Source: Oleomonas cavernae (lineage in GTDB: Bacteria > Pseudomonadota > Alphaproteobacteria > Zavarziniales > Zavarziniaceae). From it: DNA of 64,000 bases. Shown piece after piece: positions 63,368 through 64,000 of the stretch. Each line of letters starts with the position of its first letter. Within the stretch, counting starts at the first letter, position 1. The notes under the pieces are model-generated. The model was not told where the DNA came from. It made no database searches and was given only the letters and a program-made list of their open reading frames with translations. Location of the stretch: assembly GCF_003590945.1 (NCBI RefSeq), contig NZ_QYUK01000011.1, forward strand, positions 4,186,909-4,250,908. The letters run 5' to 3'. A program made the translations under genes and the position numbers.

Positions 63368-63811
63368 ATGTCCGATACCCCGTCCCTGCGCCTCGACGAC
63401 CAGCTCTGCTTTGCGCTCTATTCGGCCTCGCACCTGATGACCAAGGCCTATCGGCCGATGCTGGCCGAGCTGGGCATCACCTATCCCCAGTACCTTGCCC
63501 TGCTGGTCCTGTGGGAGGAGGACGACATCACGGTCGGCCGCCTGGGCGAGCGGCTGTTTCTCGATTCCGGCACGCTGACGCCCCTGCTCAAGCGGCTGGA
63601 GGCGGCGGGGCTGATCGGGCGCCGGCGCGATCCGGCCGACGAGCGGCAGGTGCGGGTTCAACTGACCCAGGCCGGCCGCGCCCTGCGGGTGACGGCGCAG
63701 ACCTGCTACGAACAATTGGTCTGCGGCCTGGGCCTGACCGCGGACGAGGTCGGCGGCCTGCGCCAGCAGGTGGTAAGGCTGCGCCAGCAACTGGACAAGG
63801 TGGTCGCGTAG
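63368..63811 (+). CDS. ohrR: OhrR-type organic-peroxide-sensing MarR repressor
   Basis: The 147-residue winged-helix protein has the redox-active N-terminal cysteine in [15 protein letters not shown] and the MarR fold ([49 protein letters not shown]). Oxidation of this Cys releases the operator. ATG 63368 starts the family-typical sequence. The peroxidase gene ohr probably lies just outside the right edge. Confidence 0.92.
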   Translation: MSDTPSLRLDDQLCFALYSASHLMTKAYRPMLAELGITYPQYLALLVLWEEDDITVGRLGERLFLDSGTLTPLLKRLEAAGLIGRRRDPADERQVRVQLTQAGRALRVTAQTCYEQLVCGLGLTADEVGGLRQQVVRLRQQLDKVVA

Positions 63812-63814
63812 CAG

Positions 63815-63950
63815 ATTCCCTCGCCCCCAACGGGGGAGAGGGCAGGGTGAGGGGGTGTTCGGGGCGGTCCGCGAAAGAGCCGGCCGGCAGCGGCCCAAGG
63901 CCAGCGACCCCTCACCCCGGCCCTCTCCCCGCAAGCGAGGCGAGGGAGAG
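63815..63950. repeat. Palindromic repeat, family R4, copy 3
   Basis: Starts with TCCCTCGCCCCCAACGGGGG and GAGAGGGCAGGGTGAGGGGG and ends with CCCCTCACCCCGGCCCTCTC and CGAGGGAGAG: an outer inverted repeat with inner hairpins. It lies after ohrR. Confidence 0.75.
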
Positions 63951-63962
63951 TCGAAAATATAT

Positions 63963-63974
63963 ATTGCACACAAT
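63963..63974. promoter_or_regulatory. OhrR-type operator at the right edge
   Basis: ATTGCACACAAT in an AT-rich patch (ATATATATTGCACAC, TTTAATTTGACG) fits the operator of an ohr promoter. The presumed target gene lies beyond base 64000. Confidence 0.55.
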
Positions 63975-64000
63975 TTAATTTGACGCTATATAACGTCCAT

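Noticed and set aside
1-64000. CRISPR array or prophage
   Set aside because: No regularly spaced repeats, cas genes, integrase, terminase, capsid or tail genes were seen. The direct repeats found are single pairs.

Overview
This 64 kb window is GC-rich chromosomal DNA. It most likely comes from an alphaproteobacterium of Rhodospirillales type; that is inference from gene content and gene order, and no rRNA gene is present. The signs are a histidine cluster hisB-DUF2628-hisH-hisA-hisF-hisE, hslV-hslU nearby, a dapB/nth/DUF2244 neighbourhood, the rph-rdgB-hemW string, hrcA-grpE and dnaK-dnaJ.

Layout. 0-5 kb: the end of an FAD oxidoreductase, a small membrane protein, and a Slam-type outer-membrane translocon next to its presumed TbpB-like lipoprotein cargo (frameshifted). 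5-15 kb: hslVU, a VanX-type dipeptidase, a Rap1a-like secreted protein, a large secreted vWA protein with tandem repeats, a frameshifted MFS transporter, and a GDT1-type Mn2+ exporter under a yybP-ykoY riboswitch. 15-18.5 kb: the his cluster. 18.6-24 kb: a frameshifted WS/DGAT acyltransferase, an EamA transporter, a PfkB kinase and a bactofilin. 24-30.6 kb: nth, an AbrB/Doc toxin-antitoxin pair, DUF2244, two small lipoproteins, then dapB and hemW (both riddled with frameshifts), rdgB and rph. 30.7-41.6 kb: accessory DNA lying between rph and hrcA. It includes an AT-rich island (about 32.3-34.1 kb) with a two-gene operon (soluble putative sensor plus four-helix membrane protein), a tRNA-Cys-like gene with an enlarged anticodon loop, and a small DNA-binding protein behind a perfect inverted repeat. 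It also holds a HEAT-like immunity-type gene between 50-bp direct repeats. 41.6-51.5 kb: hrcA-grpE, a two-component system encoded convergently, copper genes (DUF2946, PCuAC), trmO, dnaK-dnaJ. 51.6-64 kb: a KamA-family radical SAM enzyme, a complete polyamine-type ABC transporter with an aminoaldehyde dehydrogenase, a duplicated and rearranged segment, a ParD/ParE module between direct repeats, a two-domain fatty acyl-CoA reductase, and ohrR with its operators.

How genes work together. Protein quality control (HslUV, GrpE, DnaK, DnaJ, HrcA), histidine synthesis and polyamine uptake plus oxidation are coherent core modules. The acyl-CoA reductase and the WS/DGAT enzyme would together make wax esters.

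Two window-wide patterns stand out. First, about ten genes are broken by frameshifts that nearly always equal one missing base, and essential dapB is among the broken genes. This looks more like a sequence-quality problem than real decay. Second, palindromic repeats of several families sit between genes and in places run into them.
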